Assembly: GCF_013248965.1 (NCBI RefSeq)
Contig: NZ_JABRVQ010000023.1
Coordinates: forward strand, 1 to 62,556
Reading direction: 5' to 3'
DNA: 62,556 bases
Source of the DNA: Psychrobacter okhotskensis
GTDB lineage: Bacteria > Pseudomonadota > Gammaproteobacteria > Pseudomonadales > Moraxellaceae
This document shows positions 39,087 to 48,353 of the stretch, piece by piece. The notes under the pieces are model-generated. The model saw nothing but the letters and a program-made list of their open reading frames with translations. It was not told the DNA's origin and did not search any database. Position numbers and translations under genes: made by a program. The stretch's first letter is position 1. Each line of letters starts with the position of its first letter.

Positions 39087-39476
39087 ATGGCAAAAGACAC
39101 TCGCAGTCGCAAAAAGGTGGCTCGTCGTTCAGTATCGGAGGGCATAGCCCATATCCATGCGTCTTTTAATAACACCATTGTTACGATTACCGATCGTCAG
39201 GGTAATGCATTGGCTTGGGCCACTTCAGGTGGACAAGGCTTCCGTGGTTCACGTAAATCTACACCATTTGCAGCGCAGGTTGCAGCTGAAGTCGCTGGTA
39301 AAGCGGCTCAAGAATATGGTGTTAAGAATATCGACGTTTTGGTCAAAGGACCAGGACCGGGTCGTGAGTCTGCGGTAAGAGCACTAGGTGCATTGGGTTA
39401 TAAAGTCAACAGCATCTCTGATGTAACCCCAATCCCACACAATGGTTGCCGTGCGCCGAAAAAGCGCCGCGTCTAA
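39087..39476 (+). CDS. rpsK: 30S ribosomal protein S11
   Basis: mRNA-exit platform protein. 129 residues: [24 protein letters not shown]-type loop [20 protein letters not shown], and the C-terminal [18 protein letters not shown]. Confidence 0.98.
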   Translation: MAKDTRSRKKVARRSVSEGIAHIHASFNNTIVTITDRQGNALAWATSGGQGFRGSRKSTPFAAQVAAEVAGKAAQEYGVKNIDVLVKGPGPGRESAVRALGALGYKVNSISDVTPIPHNGCRAPKKRRV

Positions 39477-39524
39477 TATTAAAGACGAAGCTTTTTATCC
39501 CAAAAGCTTATAGGAGACATAACA

Positions 39525-40166
39525 ATGGCCCGCTATATTGGACCAAAACTAAAATTATCACGTCGTGAAGGTACGGACTTAGGTCTTAAGTCTGGCGTTA
39601 AACCATACGACGTTAAAACTAAGAAAGCTGGTCGTCCACCAGGTCAACATGGTGTAAGCCGTAACAAGACCTCAGAATATGCTCTACAGCTGCGTGAAAA
39701 GCAGAAAGTTAAGCGTATCTATGGTGTACTTGAGCGTCAGTTCGCTAACTACTATAAAGAAGCTGCTCGTAAGCGTGGCGCTACAGGTGAAAACCTACTA
39801 GCAATGCTTGAGAGTCGTCTAGATAACGTGGTATATCGCATGGGCTTTGGCTCAACGCGCGCTGAAGCACGTCAGCTAGTCAGTCATCGTACTGTTATGG
39901 TAAAAAAAGCTGGCCGTGATGAGTTTGTTCGTGTGAACATTCCATCAATTCAGCTACAAGATGGTGATGTCATCGCTATCCAAGAGAAGTCTCGCGAACA
40001 ACTACGTATCAAAAACGCTATTGAACTGGCGACACAACGTGGTATTCCAGAATGGCTAGATGTTGATCACAGCAAACTACAAGGTACTTTTAAACAAGCA
40101 CCTGATCGTATTGATCTACCTGCTGAAATCAACGAAAGCTTGATCGTTGAGCTATACTCTAAATAA
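39525..40166 (+). CDS. rpsD: 30S ribosomal protein S4
   Basis: Primary 16S rRNA binder; represses the alpha operon in E. coli. 213 residues, a few more than usual. [20 protein letters not shown], the S4 RNA-binding domain [20 protein letters not shown] and SHRTVMVKK are visible. Fully cysteine-free, without the zinc form. TAGGAGA precedes the ATG. Confidence 0.98.
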   Translation: MARYIGPKLKLSRREGTDLGLKSGVKPYDVKTKKAGRPPGQHGVSRNKTSEYALQLREKQKVKRIYGVLERQFANYYKEAARKRGATGENLLAMLESRLDNVVYRMGFGSTRAEARQLVSHRTVMVKKAGRDEFVRVNIPSIQLQDGDVIAIQEKSREQLRIKNAIELATQRGIPEWLDVDHSKLQGTFKQAPDRIDLPAEINESLIVELYSK

Positions 40167-40174
40167 CTGACGTA

Positions 40175-40206
40175 TTAATCAATGTTATAATAATAACATT
40201 GATTAA
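40175..40206 (+). promoter_or_regulatory. Perfect 14-bp hairpin between rpsD and rpoA
   Basis: TTAATCAATGTTAT (40175-40188) pairs perfectly with 40193-40206 around a 4-base AATA loop. No T-run follows, so it is more likely an mRNA stability or processing element than a terminator. Confidence 0.6.
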
Positions 40207-40247
40207 ATAGCGTTAATTAAACCAGTTAAATAAATCGAGGTGACATC

Positions 40248-41255
40248 ATGATGCTAAATGCAACTGAGTTTCTAACGCCGAATGCCATTAACGTGGACAC
40301 GGTTAACGAAACGATTGCGAAAGTCACGCTCGAACCGTTAGAACGCGGCTTTGGGCATACCCTAGGTAATGCCTTACGTCGCATCTTGTTATCTTCATTA
40401 CCTGGTGCTGCAGTCATTGAAGCTGAGATTGATGGTGTTGACCATGAATACTCAACGCTTGAAGGATTGCAAGAAGACGTGCTTGACCTGCTTTTGAACT
40501 TAAAAGGCCTGGCCATCACGCTTCATGACCAAAATGAAGTATTTTTGACCTTGGATAAACAAGGTCCAGGCACTATTACTGCCGCAGACATCGCGTTACC
40601 GCATAATGTAGATATTATCAATCCAGAATTGGTATTAGGTACATTAAGCGACCGTGGTCATCTTAAGATGCGTTTGCGTGTAGTAATGGGTCGTGGATAT
40701 GAGCCAGCAAACCAGCGCCGTGAAGATGGTGATACGAAAGCAATTGGCCGCTTAAAACTTGATGCAAGTTTTAGTCCTGTGCTTCGTGTTGCTTATCAGG
40801 TTGAGAACGCACGTGTAGAACAACGTACTGATCTCGATCGTCTTATCATTGAGCTTGAAACTAATGGCACTATAGATCCAGAAGAAGCAATTCGTAAAGC
40901 AGCCACTATTTTACAACAACAGATTTCTATCTTTGTTGACCTAGAAGCTGAAGAAGCGCCTGAGCCTGTGAAAGAAAAAGAAGAGGTTGATCCGGTGCTA
41001 TTACGCCCTGTGGACGATCTTGAACTAACGGTTCGCTCAGCCAACTGCTTGAAAGCTGAAAACATTTACTATATCGGTGATTTGGTACAGCGTTCAGAGA
41101 CTGAACTACTTAAAACCCCAAATCTTGGTAAGAAATCATTAACGGAAATCAAGGACGTGTTAGCGTCTAAAGATTTGGAGCTTGGTATGCGCCTAGATAA
41201 CTGGCCACCAGCTGATTTACGTGTTGATGATCGCTTTTCTTATCGTAGCCGTTAA
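40248..41255 (+). CDS. rpoA: DNA-directed RNA polymerase subunit alpha
   Basis: Assembles RNA polymerase and contacts UP elements and activators. 335 residues: an N-terminal domain with [20 protein letters not shown] and a C-terminal domain with [19 protein letters not shown] and [19 protein letters not shown]. Two adjacent ATGs (40248, 40251) both follow AGGTG. Encoded with ribosomal genes as in E. coli. Confidence 0.98.
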   Translation: MMLNATEFLTPNAINVDTVNETIAKVTLEPLERGFGHTLGNALRRILLSSLPGAAVIEAEIDGVDHEYSTLEGLQEDVLDLLLNLKGLAITLHDQNEVFLTLDKQGPGTITAADIALPHNVDIINPELVLGTLSDRGHLKMRLRVVMGRGYEPANQRREDGDTKAIGRLKLDASFSPVLRVAYQVENARVEQRTDLDRLIIELETNGTIDPEEAIRKAATILQQQISIFVDLEAEEAPEPVKEKEEVDPVLLRPVDDLELTVRSANCLKAENIYYIGDLVQRSETELLKTPNLGKKSLTEIKDVLASKDLELGMRLDNWPPADLRVDDRFSYRSR

Positions 41256-41274
41256 ACTTTAAGGATTTTTGACT

Positions 41275-41634
41275 ATGCGCCATCGTAAGAGTGGAGTCAA
41301 GCTGGGTCGTACCGGCAGTCATCGTAAGGCAATGTTTCAGAACATGACCAACTCATTATTTGAGCATGAACTGATCAAAACAACTTTACCAAAAGCAAAA
41401 GAGTTACGTCGCGTTGCCGAGCCATTAATCACTATGGCTAAAGAAGACAGCGTTGCTAATCGTCGTTTAGCGTTTAGCCGTATGCGTAGCAAAGCTATGG
41501 TAGGCAAATTATTTGGCACGTTAGGTCCTCGTTACCAAGCGCGTCCAGGTGGTTATTTGCGTATCGTAAAATGCGGTCACCGTGATGGTGATAATGCGCC
41601 AATGGCTTATGTAGAATTGGTTGATCGCGACTAA
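41275..41634 (+). CDS. rplQ: 50S ribosomal protein L17
   Basis: 119 residues from ATG 41275 ([20 protein letters not shown]), with AAGGA 9 bases upstream; a TTG two codons earlier is not needed. [20 protein letters not shown] is conserved. Last gene of the alpha block. Confidence 0.97.
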   Translation: MRHRKSGVKLGRTGSHRKAMFQNMTNSLFEHELIKTTLPKAKELRRVAEPLITMAKEDSVANRRLAFSRMRSKAMVGKLFGTLGPRYQARPGGYLRIVKCGHRDGDNAPMAYVELVDRD

Positions 41635-41655
41635 TTTTATACGCTACTCGTAAGA

Positions 41656-41690
41656 TAAAAAAAGCTCCAATTAATTGGAGCTTTTTTTTA
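41656..41690. terminator. Bidirectional terminator closing the ribosomal cluster
   Basis: AAAAAAAGCTCCAATT pairs with AATTGGAGCTTTTTTT as a perfect symmetric palindrome (about 41658-41687), so it can also stop the convergent YciO-type gene. Confidence 0.9.
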
Positions 41691-41724
41691 TGTCTTAAAT
41701 TTGGTTAATCACATTATTCATTTA

Positions 41725-42345
41725 TTAGAGCAGTAATGAATCGACGTTGGCAGCGCCTTGTCTGATAACTTCAGGTTTGCCGCTAGTCATATCAACGATA
41801 GTGGTAAGTTTGGTCGTTTTGATACCAGCATTAATGAGACCATCTATTTGGTTGCCCAGTAAGTCCTCAATCTCGAATGGATCATCAAGTATGTCATCAC
41901 GATTCGGTAATATTAATGAGCTGGTTAAAATAGGCTCATCCATGGCTTCTAAAAGCGCTTGAGCGATAGGGTTGCTCGGTACGCGGATACCAATGGTTTT
42001 TTTCTTCGCGTGTGCTAACTTCTTCGGCACATCTTTGGTGGCATTTAAAATGAATGTGATAGGGGCAGGGGTGTGTGCCTTGAGCTGTTTGAATTGTACA
42101 TTGTCTACAGCAGCGTAATTGGCAATCTCACTTAGGTCACGACATAGCAAGGTAAATTGATGCTTTTCATCAAGCGCGCGTATTTGCTTGAGCTTTTCTA
42201 GCGCATCTTTGGCACCTAGACGACACCCAAAAGCATAGCTGGTATCGGTTGGATAGATAATCAACTGATCCTTACGCAATAAGTCAGCGGCTTGCTCAAT
42301 AAGACGTGGCTGCGGATTTTCTGGATGGATATAGAGTACTTGCAT
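41725..42345 (-). CDS. Sua5/YciO/YrdC family protein, YciO type
   Basis: 206 residues with the YrdC-like fold: LIIYPTDTSYAFGCRLGAKD, KQIRALDEKHQFTLLCRDLS and TIGIRVPSNPIAQALLEAM. TsaC/Sua5 members make threonylcarbamoyl-AMP for tRNA t6A. The YciO branch has the KxR...DEKHQF pattern, is larger than TsaC and has weaker or unknown activity. I therefore favour YciO, not TsaC. It is a single gene convergent with rplQ. Confidence 0.8.
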   Translation of the reverse strand: MQVLYIHPENPQPRLIEQAADLLRKDQLIIYPTDTSYAFGCRLGAKDALEKLKQIRALDEKHQFTLLCRDLSEIANYAAVDNVQFKQLKAHTPAPITFILNATKDVPKKLAHAKKKTIGIRVPSNPIAQALLEAMDEPILTSSLILPNRDDILDDPFEIEDLLGNQIDGLINAGIKTTKLTTIVDMTSGKPEVIRQGAANVDSLLL

Positions 42346-42598
42346 AACAATTCCTTATTTTATAATTATGAGTTATAGGCTTTTAGAATGGTCGATCAAT
42401 TATTTTTATTAAAATATCTTTAGTAATAAATTAAAATTTTATCAACTTAACATACTGTTGAGACTGAAATAGAAACTCTTTATCTAACAGTATAGCCTAA
42501 AGCCCATATAAGTTTATTGGCAAGGCGTTACGATGGGTAGGAAATCGTTAACGGATTAGAATTATGCCCGTAAGGGAAGGTATAGAAATTTATAGTGG

Positions 42599-43333
42599 CT
42601 AGGTACTGGTTGATTTATCGTTACAAACTTGCAGTAATATGCACAGTAAAGTTTTAGCATCCCGCGGTAGTGTATGAGGGTCAGTAATATAAGCTTCAAC
42701 TTGTAGATAAACGTCCCGAGCAAAAGTGCTACCGCTGGTATCGAAGTCGGCAAACAAATTATCTTGAGAGACTTGAAAGCGGCGGCCACAGACAAGAGTG
42801 AATAAGCATTCAAGGGCTTGTGGTTTAATCTCTACACGCTCAAACGCTTGCTGCTGAGCGGCCGTACGTCCATCAGGTGCATACCAGTAGCCAAAGTCGC
42901 TTAAGCCTCTACGTTCTTTACCAGCGACACACCAATGGCTCATTTCATGCAGCGCACTGGCAAAAAATCCATGCGCGAATTCAATTCGTGCTGGCTGCTG
43001 GTCTTGAGCAGGGAAGTATTCTGGTTCACCATCACCGCGAGCTAATATCACTTGCTGTTCGGCAAATAAGGTATTAAATAGATCAATAAGCCAGCTAGTC
43101 GCTGCTTGTTCGCTATCTTCTGTAGAATCAACTCTCTTAGAGATATTTTGCCATTGCACTGCCAACTCTTTTAGGTTTTCGTTTGTCTTATCATTGGGTA
43201 TGCTAGGTTTTGACGTACTACAACAGGATTTTAACGCTTCATCTTCTAAATTCATCAGACACTGGAGCAGAAGATCTTTGTCAATAGACGACCATAATTC
43301 AGAAAAATTAGGATTAGTAGCAGGCGATATCAT
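42599..43333 (-). CDS. epmC: Elongation factor P hydroxylase (EpmC/YfcM-like)
   Basis: Hydroxylates the beta-lysylated lysine of EF-P. About 244 residues; E. coli YfcM is about 180, and the first 75 residues here are a poorly conserved extension. The family core starts at LIDLFNTLFAEQ, with the metal-binding block EFAHGFFASALHEMSHWCVA and GYWYAPDGRTAAQQQAFERV. I chose ATG 43333; a TTG at 43360 is possible, and neither has a good Shine-Dalgarno. epmA and epmB are not in the window. Confidence 0.85.
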   Translation of the reverse strand: MISPATNPNFSELWSSIDKDLLLQCLMNLEDEALKSCCSTSKPSIPNDKTNENLKELAVQWQNISKRVDSTEDSEQAATSWLIDLFNTLFAEQQVILARGDGEPEYFPAQDQQPARIEFAHGFFASALHEMSHWCVAGKERRGLSDFGYWYAPDGRTAAQQQAFERVEIKPQALECLFTLVCGRRFQVSQDNLFADFDTSGSTFARDVYLQVEAYITDPHTLPRDAKTLLCILLQVCNDKSTST

Positions 43334-43429
43334 AAATAAAAGGGTGACCAAATAAGACAAAAGAGAGTACTAGGGCTCTATAGATGTAAGCGAGTAATAG
43401 GCAATATAAAGATAGACGTAAACTGAGAA

Positions 43430-43605
43430 CTAAAGCGTGCCTTCAATTCACTCGATAGTCATTTAAATGGGTTAAAAATGGCTAAATCTTGCCAAACATC
43501 GTCAAATAGCTGGTTAATGTCCTGATATTATCTGTGCTATTTTTCTTGTTTAACGGCAATTTATCTCATTTTTACCACCATTTCTGAAATGAAGACATGC
43601 CCTAG
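43430..43605. repeat. 176-bp MITE-like element, copy 2
   Basis: Same length as the element at 3541-3716. The left end is CTAAAGCGTGCCTTCAATTC and the right end is GAAATGAAGACATGCCCTAG. The interior shares AATGGCTAAAT, TTGCCAA and ATCGTCA with copy 1 in the same order. It is more diverged at its left end. It lies in the 382-bp epmC-yceD divergent spacer, which has no gene. Confidence 0.75.
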
Positions 43606-43715
43606 CACTAAAATTAGTACCAAAAATCTTAACATACTAGCGCTAGCGCTATTCGGTGCTTTCCGTTAGTATGGCAGGCAATATTATACACCGTTTTTGA
43701 TGAATGAGGCCGCGT

Positions 43716-44309
43716 ATGTCAAGCACCCTAGATAGTAAACCGTCAGTGGTTAACGCTGACAATATACAAACGCCGATATCGACCAGCATGCCCGAACACA
43801 TCTTCCTCAATAAATGGGAAGACACTGGCTTTGAATGGGAAGGGGAGATAGCCCCTGCTACTTTTGAGCGTCTTTCCGCAATATTGACGACCGAGCATGA
43901 ACAGGCAAACATTCAGCTTAGTATCAATCTATATCGTCGTAGCAATGTCTTACACTTAGCATTTCAATTGGCAGGTGATGTATGGCTGACTTGTCAGCGC
44001 TGCTTGCAGCCGGTAGATATTAATTTGACCGATGATTATGATATCGCTCTACTCGATGATGAGAGCCAAGTGCGTCTAATCAACGAAGAGCAAGATTATC
44101 TATTGCTTGATGAAGTGGTCACTGAGCAATCGCCTGAGCGTTTATTGCCTTTAAAGAAACTGATTGAAGATGAGATATTGCTTAAAACACCCATGGCGCC
44201 GAAGCATGATGACTGTGAAATGACTGTTGAGCAGTTTGGTGAAATACCAGAAGAGGAAGAAAATGAGAATCCTTTTGCTGCTTTAGCGTCGTTAAAAGGC
44301 AAACTATAA
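43716..44309 (+). CDS. yceD: YceD family 23S rRNA accumulation protein (DUF177)
   Basis: 197 residues from ATG 43716, which has GAGG 6 bases upstream; an in-frame ATG at 43704 does not. The DUF177 pattern VWLTCQRCLQPVDINLTDDY with its CxxC and the acidic C-terminal half are typical. YceD is linked to 23S rRNA processing or accumulation, and its gene normally precedes rpmF, as here. Confidence 0.88.
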   Translation: MSSTLDSKPSVVNADNIQTPISTSMPEHIFLNKWEDTGFEWEGEIAPATFERLSAILTTEHEQANIQLSINLYRRSNVLHLAFQLAGDVWLTCQRCLQPVDINLTDDYDIALLDDESQVRLINEEQDYLLLDEVVTEQSPERLLPLKKLIEDEILLKTPMAPKHDDCEMTVEQFGEIPEEEENENPFAALASLKGKL

Positions 44310-44627
44310 GTGTAAAGTTCTGCATTTAGCGGATTTAGGACACCTTTTATCGGCTTTGTGCAGAAGAGTGGCAAGCAGGGCTTTATTAATCGATGAAACA
44401 TGCGTATAATGTCCCGTTTATTGCATTCTAGCAACACGTTACTTGCAGATAAAAACTGACTAGGCAAATTGACTATAGATTTTAGACGTAGTTAGCATTT
44501 TAATGCACGTGGCAATCTATTTAACTAATGATGCGTAAGACTTAGGTTGTTGTGATTATATAGCCTCTGTCAGTATCGACTAAAGCTGAATTTTAAGCTT
44601 ATCCCTTTTAAGTATAGGAGCTATATC
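44310..44627 (+). other. 318-bp yceD-rpmF spacer with a candidate promoter
   Basis: The genes are usually almost adjacent, so this gap is long. TATAAT at 44405-44410, with a weak TTTATT -35 17 bp upstream, may start the rpmF transcript. No gene is seen. Confidence 0.4.
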
Positions 44628-44810
44628 ATGGCTGTTCAAAAAAGTCGTAAAAGCCGTTCTCGTCGTGACATGCGCCGTTCACACCATCGTATGGAAGTGG
44701 CTGAGCTGAGCGTAGATGCTACCACCGGTGAAAAACATCGTCGTCATCACATGACTAAAGATGGTTTTTACCGTGGCCGTCAGCTGTTCAAGGTCAGTCA
44801 AGACGCTTAA
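44628..44810 (+). CDS. rpmF: 50S ribosomal protein L32
   Basis: 60 residues: [20 protein letters not shown] and [20 protein letters not shown]. The zinc-binding cysteines of some L32 proteins are absent, as in E. coli-type L32. TAGGAGC precedes the ATG. It links ribosome and fatty-acid genes. Confidence 0.97.
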   Translation: MAVQKSRKSRSRRDMRRSHHRMEVAELSVDATTGEKHRRHHMTKDGFYRGRQLFKVSQDA

Positions 44811-44912
44811 TTGATTGACTATTTAATCAGTGATGCAACGATACGATAGTGCTGATGGCACTCTACGATTTTTTGCACTGCTATTATTAGGCAATACATT
44901 TTGAGCTAACGA

Positions 44913-44965
44913 AAGCCAAGTTATTCCGCTACCCTTTATTAGGTGTTGGGATAACTTGGCTTTTT
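44913..44965 (+). terminator. Intrinsic terminator after rpmF
   Basis: AAGCCAAGTTATTCC (44913-44927) pairs with 44948-44962 (one T-G pair) around a 20-base loop and runs into TTTTT. A weaker AGTGC/GCACT hairpin precedes it at about 44849-44863. The fab genes therefore need their own promoter. Confidence 0.8.
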
Positions 44966-45220
44966 GCTATTAAATTTTTATCCTGTCGTTTTTATAAATT
45001 GGTATGCCTAAAAACTATCGAAAGTTAAACGCCAAAAGATATCTTACTTCAACGCCTCATTTTTCCATCAGCTATGATAATAGTAGTGGTCAGTGTATAG
45101 TTTACTTATATTGAGCTGTCTGAGTGCTCCAATCAAAAATATAACTCTAGACTGCCTCTAATTCTACAATACTCCCCATTTTCTTTAGGGATGTTTCCAA
45201 TTACATAAGGAATATTGGTT
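44966..45220 (+). promoter_or_regulatory. fabD upstream region with an operator half-site
   Basis: TAGTTTAC at 45098-45105 equals the left arm of the accD palindrome, but the matching right arm is not present. No clean -10/-35 pair was located. Confidence 0.3.
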
Positions 45221-46189
45221 ATGGCCTCTGTACCCGATATGATAAAAAAACAGCCAGCCCGCATTGCGATACTTTTCCCCGGACAAGGCTCACAAGCCCT
45301 CGGGATGACCAGCGAGCTTGCTGAAATTTATCCAGAGATTCGTGATACTTTCGCTGAAGCTAGTGCTGCGCTTGGTGAAGACTTATGGGCAATTTGTCAG
45401 GATGAAGAAAAGCTCAACCAAACGCAATATACTCAGCCAGCCTTATTGACAGCTAGTATTGCTATTTGGCGCATTCTACAACCAAAATTCAAAAAAGCGC
45501 CTTGCTACCTGGCGGGTCATTCTTTAGGTGAGTACAGCGCCCTTTGTGCCGCTGGAGTGATATCGCTTGCTGATGCGGTGAAATTGGTACATACGCGTGG
45601 TCAACTAATGCAAGAGGCCGTAGTAGGTATCGATACAGCGATGGCAGCAGTGTTGGGACTAGAAGATCATCGCGTGGAAAACTTGTGTGAGCAGGCAACC
45701 GAGCATGTTGATGGGGCGGTTGTTGGCGCGGCAAATTTCAATAGCCCAGGACAGGTTGTGGTTTCAGGAAATGCGGCAGGCGTTACAGCTGTTATTGATA
45801 AAGTACAAAATACTGGCAAAAAAGCCATTCCGCTAAAAGTAAGCGTGCCATCGCATTGTGCATTGATGGAACCAGCGAGTAGTGCCTTAGCGGAAGCTTT
45901 AGCTGCCATTAAGTTTGATCAAGCGACGATTCCGGTCATTCAAAACCGTCATGCGCGCGTTGAAAGCAGTGCCGTGGGTATCAAGCAGGCATTAACCGAG
46001 CAGCTAAGTGAGCCAGTACTGTGGTCGAAAACCATGCAAGAGCTGGCTGATAAACAAATTAATATTTTAATCGAGTGTGGCAGCGGTAATGTACTGAGTA
46101 ATTTGGCCAAGCGTCAAGCGCAACCGATTACCAGCTATCCTACTGACAAACCCGCCCGTCTTGATAAATTAATGGAGGTATTATCATGA
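45221..46189 (+). CDS. fabD: Malonyl-CoA:ACP transacylase
   Basis: Transfers malonyl groups from CoA to acyl carrier protein. 322 residues from ATG 45221, with TAAGGA 8 bases upstream; a TTG two codons earlier is less likely. GQGSQALGM, the nucleophile Ser101 in GHSLGEYSAL and the catalytic histidine in VPSHCALM are present. The stop codon overlaps fabG by four bases (ATGA). Confidence 0.97.
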   Translation: MASVPDMIKKQPARIAILFPGQGSQALGMTSELAEIYPEIRDTFAEASAALGEDLWAICQDEEKLNQTQYTQPALLTASIAIWRILQPKFKKAPCYLAGHSLGEYSALCAAGVISLADAVKLVHTRGQLMQEAVVGIDTAMAAVLGLEDHRVENLCEQATEHVDGAVVGAANFNSPGQVVVSGNAAGVTAVIDKVQNTGKKAIPLKVSVPSHCALMEPASSALAEALAAIKFDQATIPVIQNRHARVESSAVGIKQALTEQLSEPVLWSKTMQELADKQINILIECGSGNVLSNLAKRQAQPITSYPTDKPARLDKLMEVLS

Positions 46190-46914
46190 GCCGTACGATC
46201 ACTCTAGTGACTGGCGCCAGTCGTGGTATTGGCAAGGCCGTCGCCAAACGTTTTGCAAAAGAAGGACATTTTGTTATTGGCACAGCGACCACTGAAAAAG
46301 GCGCTGAACTCATTGACGGTTATCTACATGATAGTGGTGGTATTGGCCGTGTGTTAGATGTGCGTGATACCGCACAGGTTGATAAGCTATTTGAAGAGAT
46401 CGAAAGCGTCTATGGTGCAGTGCAAGTATTGGTCAATAATGCTGGTATTACCCAAGATGGTTTGTTAATGCGTATGAAAGATGAAGATTGGGAAAATGTG
46501 ATTGATACCAATTTGACATCAGTTTATCGCATGAGTAAACGTGCGGTACGCGGTATGATGAAAGCGCGCCGTGGTCGTATTATTAATATCACCTCTGTGG
46601 TCGCACAGATGGGTAATGCGGGTCAATCTAACTATGCTGCTACTAAAGCGGGCGTCGAAGGTTTTAGCCGTACGCTGGCACGTGAGATTGGCTCACGCCA
46701 AGTCACGATCAACTGTGTGGCGCCCGGTTTGATTGAGACCGATATGACTGATGAGTTGGATGAGCGCCTACTAAACTCGATGTTAGACGCAGTGCCAATT
46801 AGCCGTCTCGGTCAGCCAGAAGACATCGCAGCTGCTGTACATTTCTTAGCCAGTGACGAAGCCAGCTATATTACTGGTGCGGTTATTCCTGTCAACGGCG
46901 GCATGTATATGTAG
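46186..46914 (+). CDS. fabG: 3-oxoacyl-[ACP] reductase
   Basis: NADPH-dependent first reduction of each elongation cycle. 242 residues, a classical SDR: GASRGIGKAVA at 10-20, NNAG at 84-87, and catalytic Ser137, Tyr150 and Lys154 (SNYAATKAG). The C-terminal ITGAVIPVNGGMYM is typical of FabG. Its start overlaps fabD, so the two are coupled. Confidence 0.97.
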   Translation: MSRTITLVTGASRGIGKAVAKRFAKEGHFVIGTATTEKGAELIDGYLHDSGGIGRVLDVRDTAQVDKLFEEIESVYGAVQVLVNNAGITQDGLLMRMKDEDWENVIDTNLTSVYRMSKRAVRGMMKARRGRIINITSVVAQMGNAGQSNYAATKAGVEGFSRTLAREIGSRQVTINCVAPGLIETDMTDELDERLLNSMLDAVPISRLGQPEDIAAAVHFLASDEASYITGAVIPVNGGMYM

Positions 46915-46952
46915 TTTGATAAACTGCGTTACATACTTATAATAAAAAACTG

Positions 46953-46990
46953 TGTGAACGAGTGTAAACTATAATAAAGGGTGTTATAAT
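46953..46990 (+). promoter_or_regulatory. Candidate acpP promoter with operator-like sequence
   Basis: TGTGAACGAGTGTAAACT (46953-46970) shares ACGAGTGTAAACTA with the accD palindrome at 9878-9897. Two TATAAT boxes follow at 46970-46975 and 46985-46990, so a protein bound here would cover a promoter. It is 217 bases before acpP; the accD site is about 240 bases before accD. Confidence 0.5.
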
Positions 46991-47186
46991 GACGAATACT
47001 TTTACGTCAAAGCCCTGTATGATAGCAGGGCTTTACTAGACATTAGACAGAACGTATAACGTGTCATAGAGTACTCAGACGGCAATGCTGATCTGGCAAA
47101 TTCCATTTTATATACTAGGCGCTAGCGTTTAATTATCACGCTAGCGCAGTTTATTAAAAATAATAGATGATAAAGGAGTAATCTAT

Positions 47187-47423
47187 ATGAGTAATGATAC
47201 CGAGCTAAGAGTAAAAGCGGCAGTAGCTGAGCAACTGGGTATGAACGTTGAAGACATCAATAACGATGCTTCGTTTATGGAAGATTTAGGCGCTGATTCA
47301 TTGGATCTCGTTGAGTTGGTTATGTCATTCGAAAGCGATTTTGGCATTACTATTCCTGATGAAGATTCAGCTGAATTGACGACGGTTCAAAAAGCAATCG
47401 ACTACGTACAAGCTCAGCTATAA
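47187..47423 (+). CDS. acpP: Acyl carrier protein
   Basis: Carries growing acyl chains on 4'-phosphopantetheine. 78 residues, very acidic. The prosthetic group attaches to Ser38 in [17 protein letters not shown] precedes the ATG. The 272-bp gap after fabG, with its own promoter candidates, fits the need for much more AcpP than FabG. fabF is not in the window. Confidence 0.98.
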   Translation: MSNDTELRVKAAVAEQLGMNVEDINNDASFMEDLGADSLDLVELVMSFESDFGITIPDEDSAELTTVQKAIDYVQAQL

Positions 47424-47452
47424 TTCGCTATTCACTTAGCAAGTTTTACAAT

Positions 47453-47484
47453 ACCGTTTATCTTGATAGATAGGCGGTTTTTTT
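47453..47484 (+). terminator. Intrinsic terminator after acpP
   Basis: ACCGTTTATC (47453-47462) pairs with GATAGGCGGT (47469-47478), allowing T-G pairs, and is followed by TTTTTTT. Confidence 0.8.
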
Positions 47485-47681
47485 ATGGCTGTCATTTAGT
47501 ATAACAAAGCCAATATACCATTAACATAAGCTTGACTCATTTAACATTACTCAACATACTCTTACTATTCAAATGGAACATCTTTGCTATACTCAGAACG
47601 CTAGCAATAGCAAATGATGGTAATAATTAAAAAATTATCGTTAAAATAATAATGAATAGAAATACTTCAAGGAGCAATTAT

Positions 47682-48191
47682 ATGGGTATGTTTAGTTTTG
47701 CAAAAGACATCGGTGATAAGATTTTTAACCGTGATGATGACAAGCATGATGCTAAATCAGAAACCAAAGCAGATGCTAGTACACCAGTCGCCAGTGGCGA
47801 GCCTTCAGCGCAATCGGTTGCCAACATTTTGCTGCGTCGCATTCAGCAGCAGAATCTCAATATCAGTAACCTAAAAATTAAATATAATGGTTCGACGGAT
47901 ACTGCCGAAATCAGTGGTAATGCTAAAACTCAGGCTGACCGTGAAAAAGCCATTATCGCTATTGGTAACGTTCAGAACGTCGCTAAAGTGATTGATAATA
48001 TCGATATCGAAGAGGATGCCCCTGAATCTACGATGTATACCGTAAAATCTGGTGACAGCCTCTCTAAAATTGCTAAAGAAGTTTATGGTTCAGCGGGTGA
48101 TTATACAAAAATCTTTGAAGCCAATAAGCCTATGCTTTCTGACCCAGACAAAATCTATCCTGGTCAAGTATTGCGTATTCCTAAGCCGTAA
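47682..48191 (+). CDS. kbp: Kbp/YgaU-like BON-LysM protein
   Basis: 169 residues from ATG 47682 (MGMFSFAKDIGDKIF), supported by AAGGAG and by the E. coli Kbp (YgaU) start MGLFNFVKD. A BON domain at about 45-107 is followed by a LysM domain at about 118-166 (YTVKSGDSLSKIAKEVYG ... IYPGQVLRIPKP). E. coli Kbp is a cytoplasmic potassium-binding protein. No signal peptide is seen here, consistent with that location. It has an extra charged linker at about 17-45. Single gene. Confidence 0.88.
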   Translation: MGMFSFAKDIGDKIFNRDDDKHDAKSETKADASTPVASGEPSAQSVANILLRRIQQQNLNISNLKIKYNGSTDTAEISGNAKTQADREKAIIAIGNVQNVAKVIDNIDIEEDAPESTMYTVKSGDSLSKIAKEVYGSAGDYTKIFEANKPMLSDPDKIYPGQVLRIPKP

Positions 48192-48258
48192 TGATGCAGT
48201 TAAAGCTCCTAATCCATAATGCTTAAGTTTAATTAGCATTAGCATATTTAATAGACAT

Positions 48259-48287
48259 AAAAATGCCTCTTATTAAAGAGGCATTTT
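48259..48287. terminator. Intrinsic terminator between kbp and queG
   Basis: AAAATGCCTCTT pairs with AAGAGGCATTTT around ATTA (about 48260-48287), with A- and T-runs on both sides. It can serve both convergent genes. Confidence 0.85.
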
Positions 48288-48299
48288 TGTGTCTAGCAT

Positions 48300-48353
48300 G
48301 AGCAAATTTAGCACATTTAGAGGTTTATCTATTGAATTAAGGACACGCTCTAG
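48300..48353. repeat. Decayed half-copy of the 176-bp MITE, overlapping the queG 3' end
   Basis: Read on the minus strand, 48353 to 48332 (CTAGAGCGTGTCCTTAATTC) matches the left ends of both MITE copies. The following TAAATGTGCTAAATTTGC resembles their interior TAAAATGGCTAAATTTTGC. The last codons and stop of queG lie inside it. Confidence 0.55.

Noticed and set aside
41725..42345. Naming the YrdC-fold protein tsaC
   Set aside because: Its sequence pattern and length fit YciO better than TsaC, so no t6A role is claimed.
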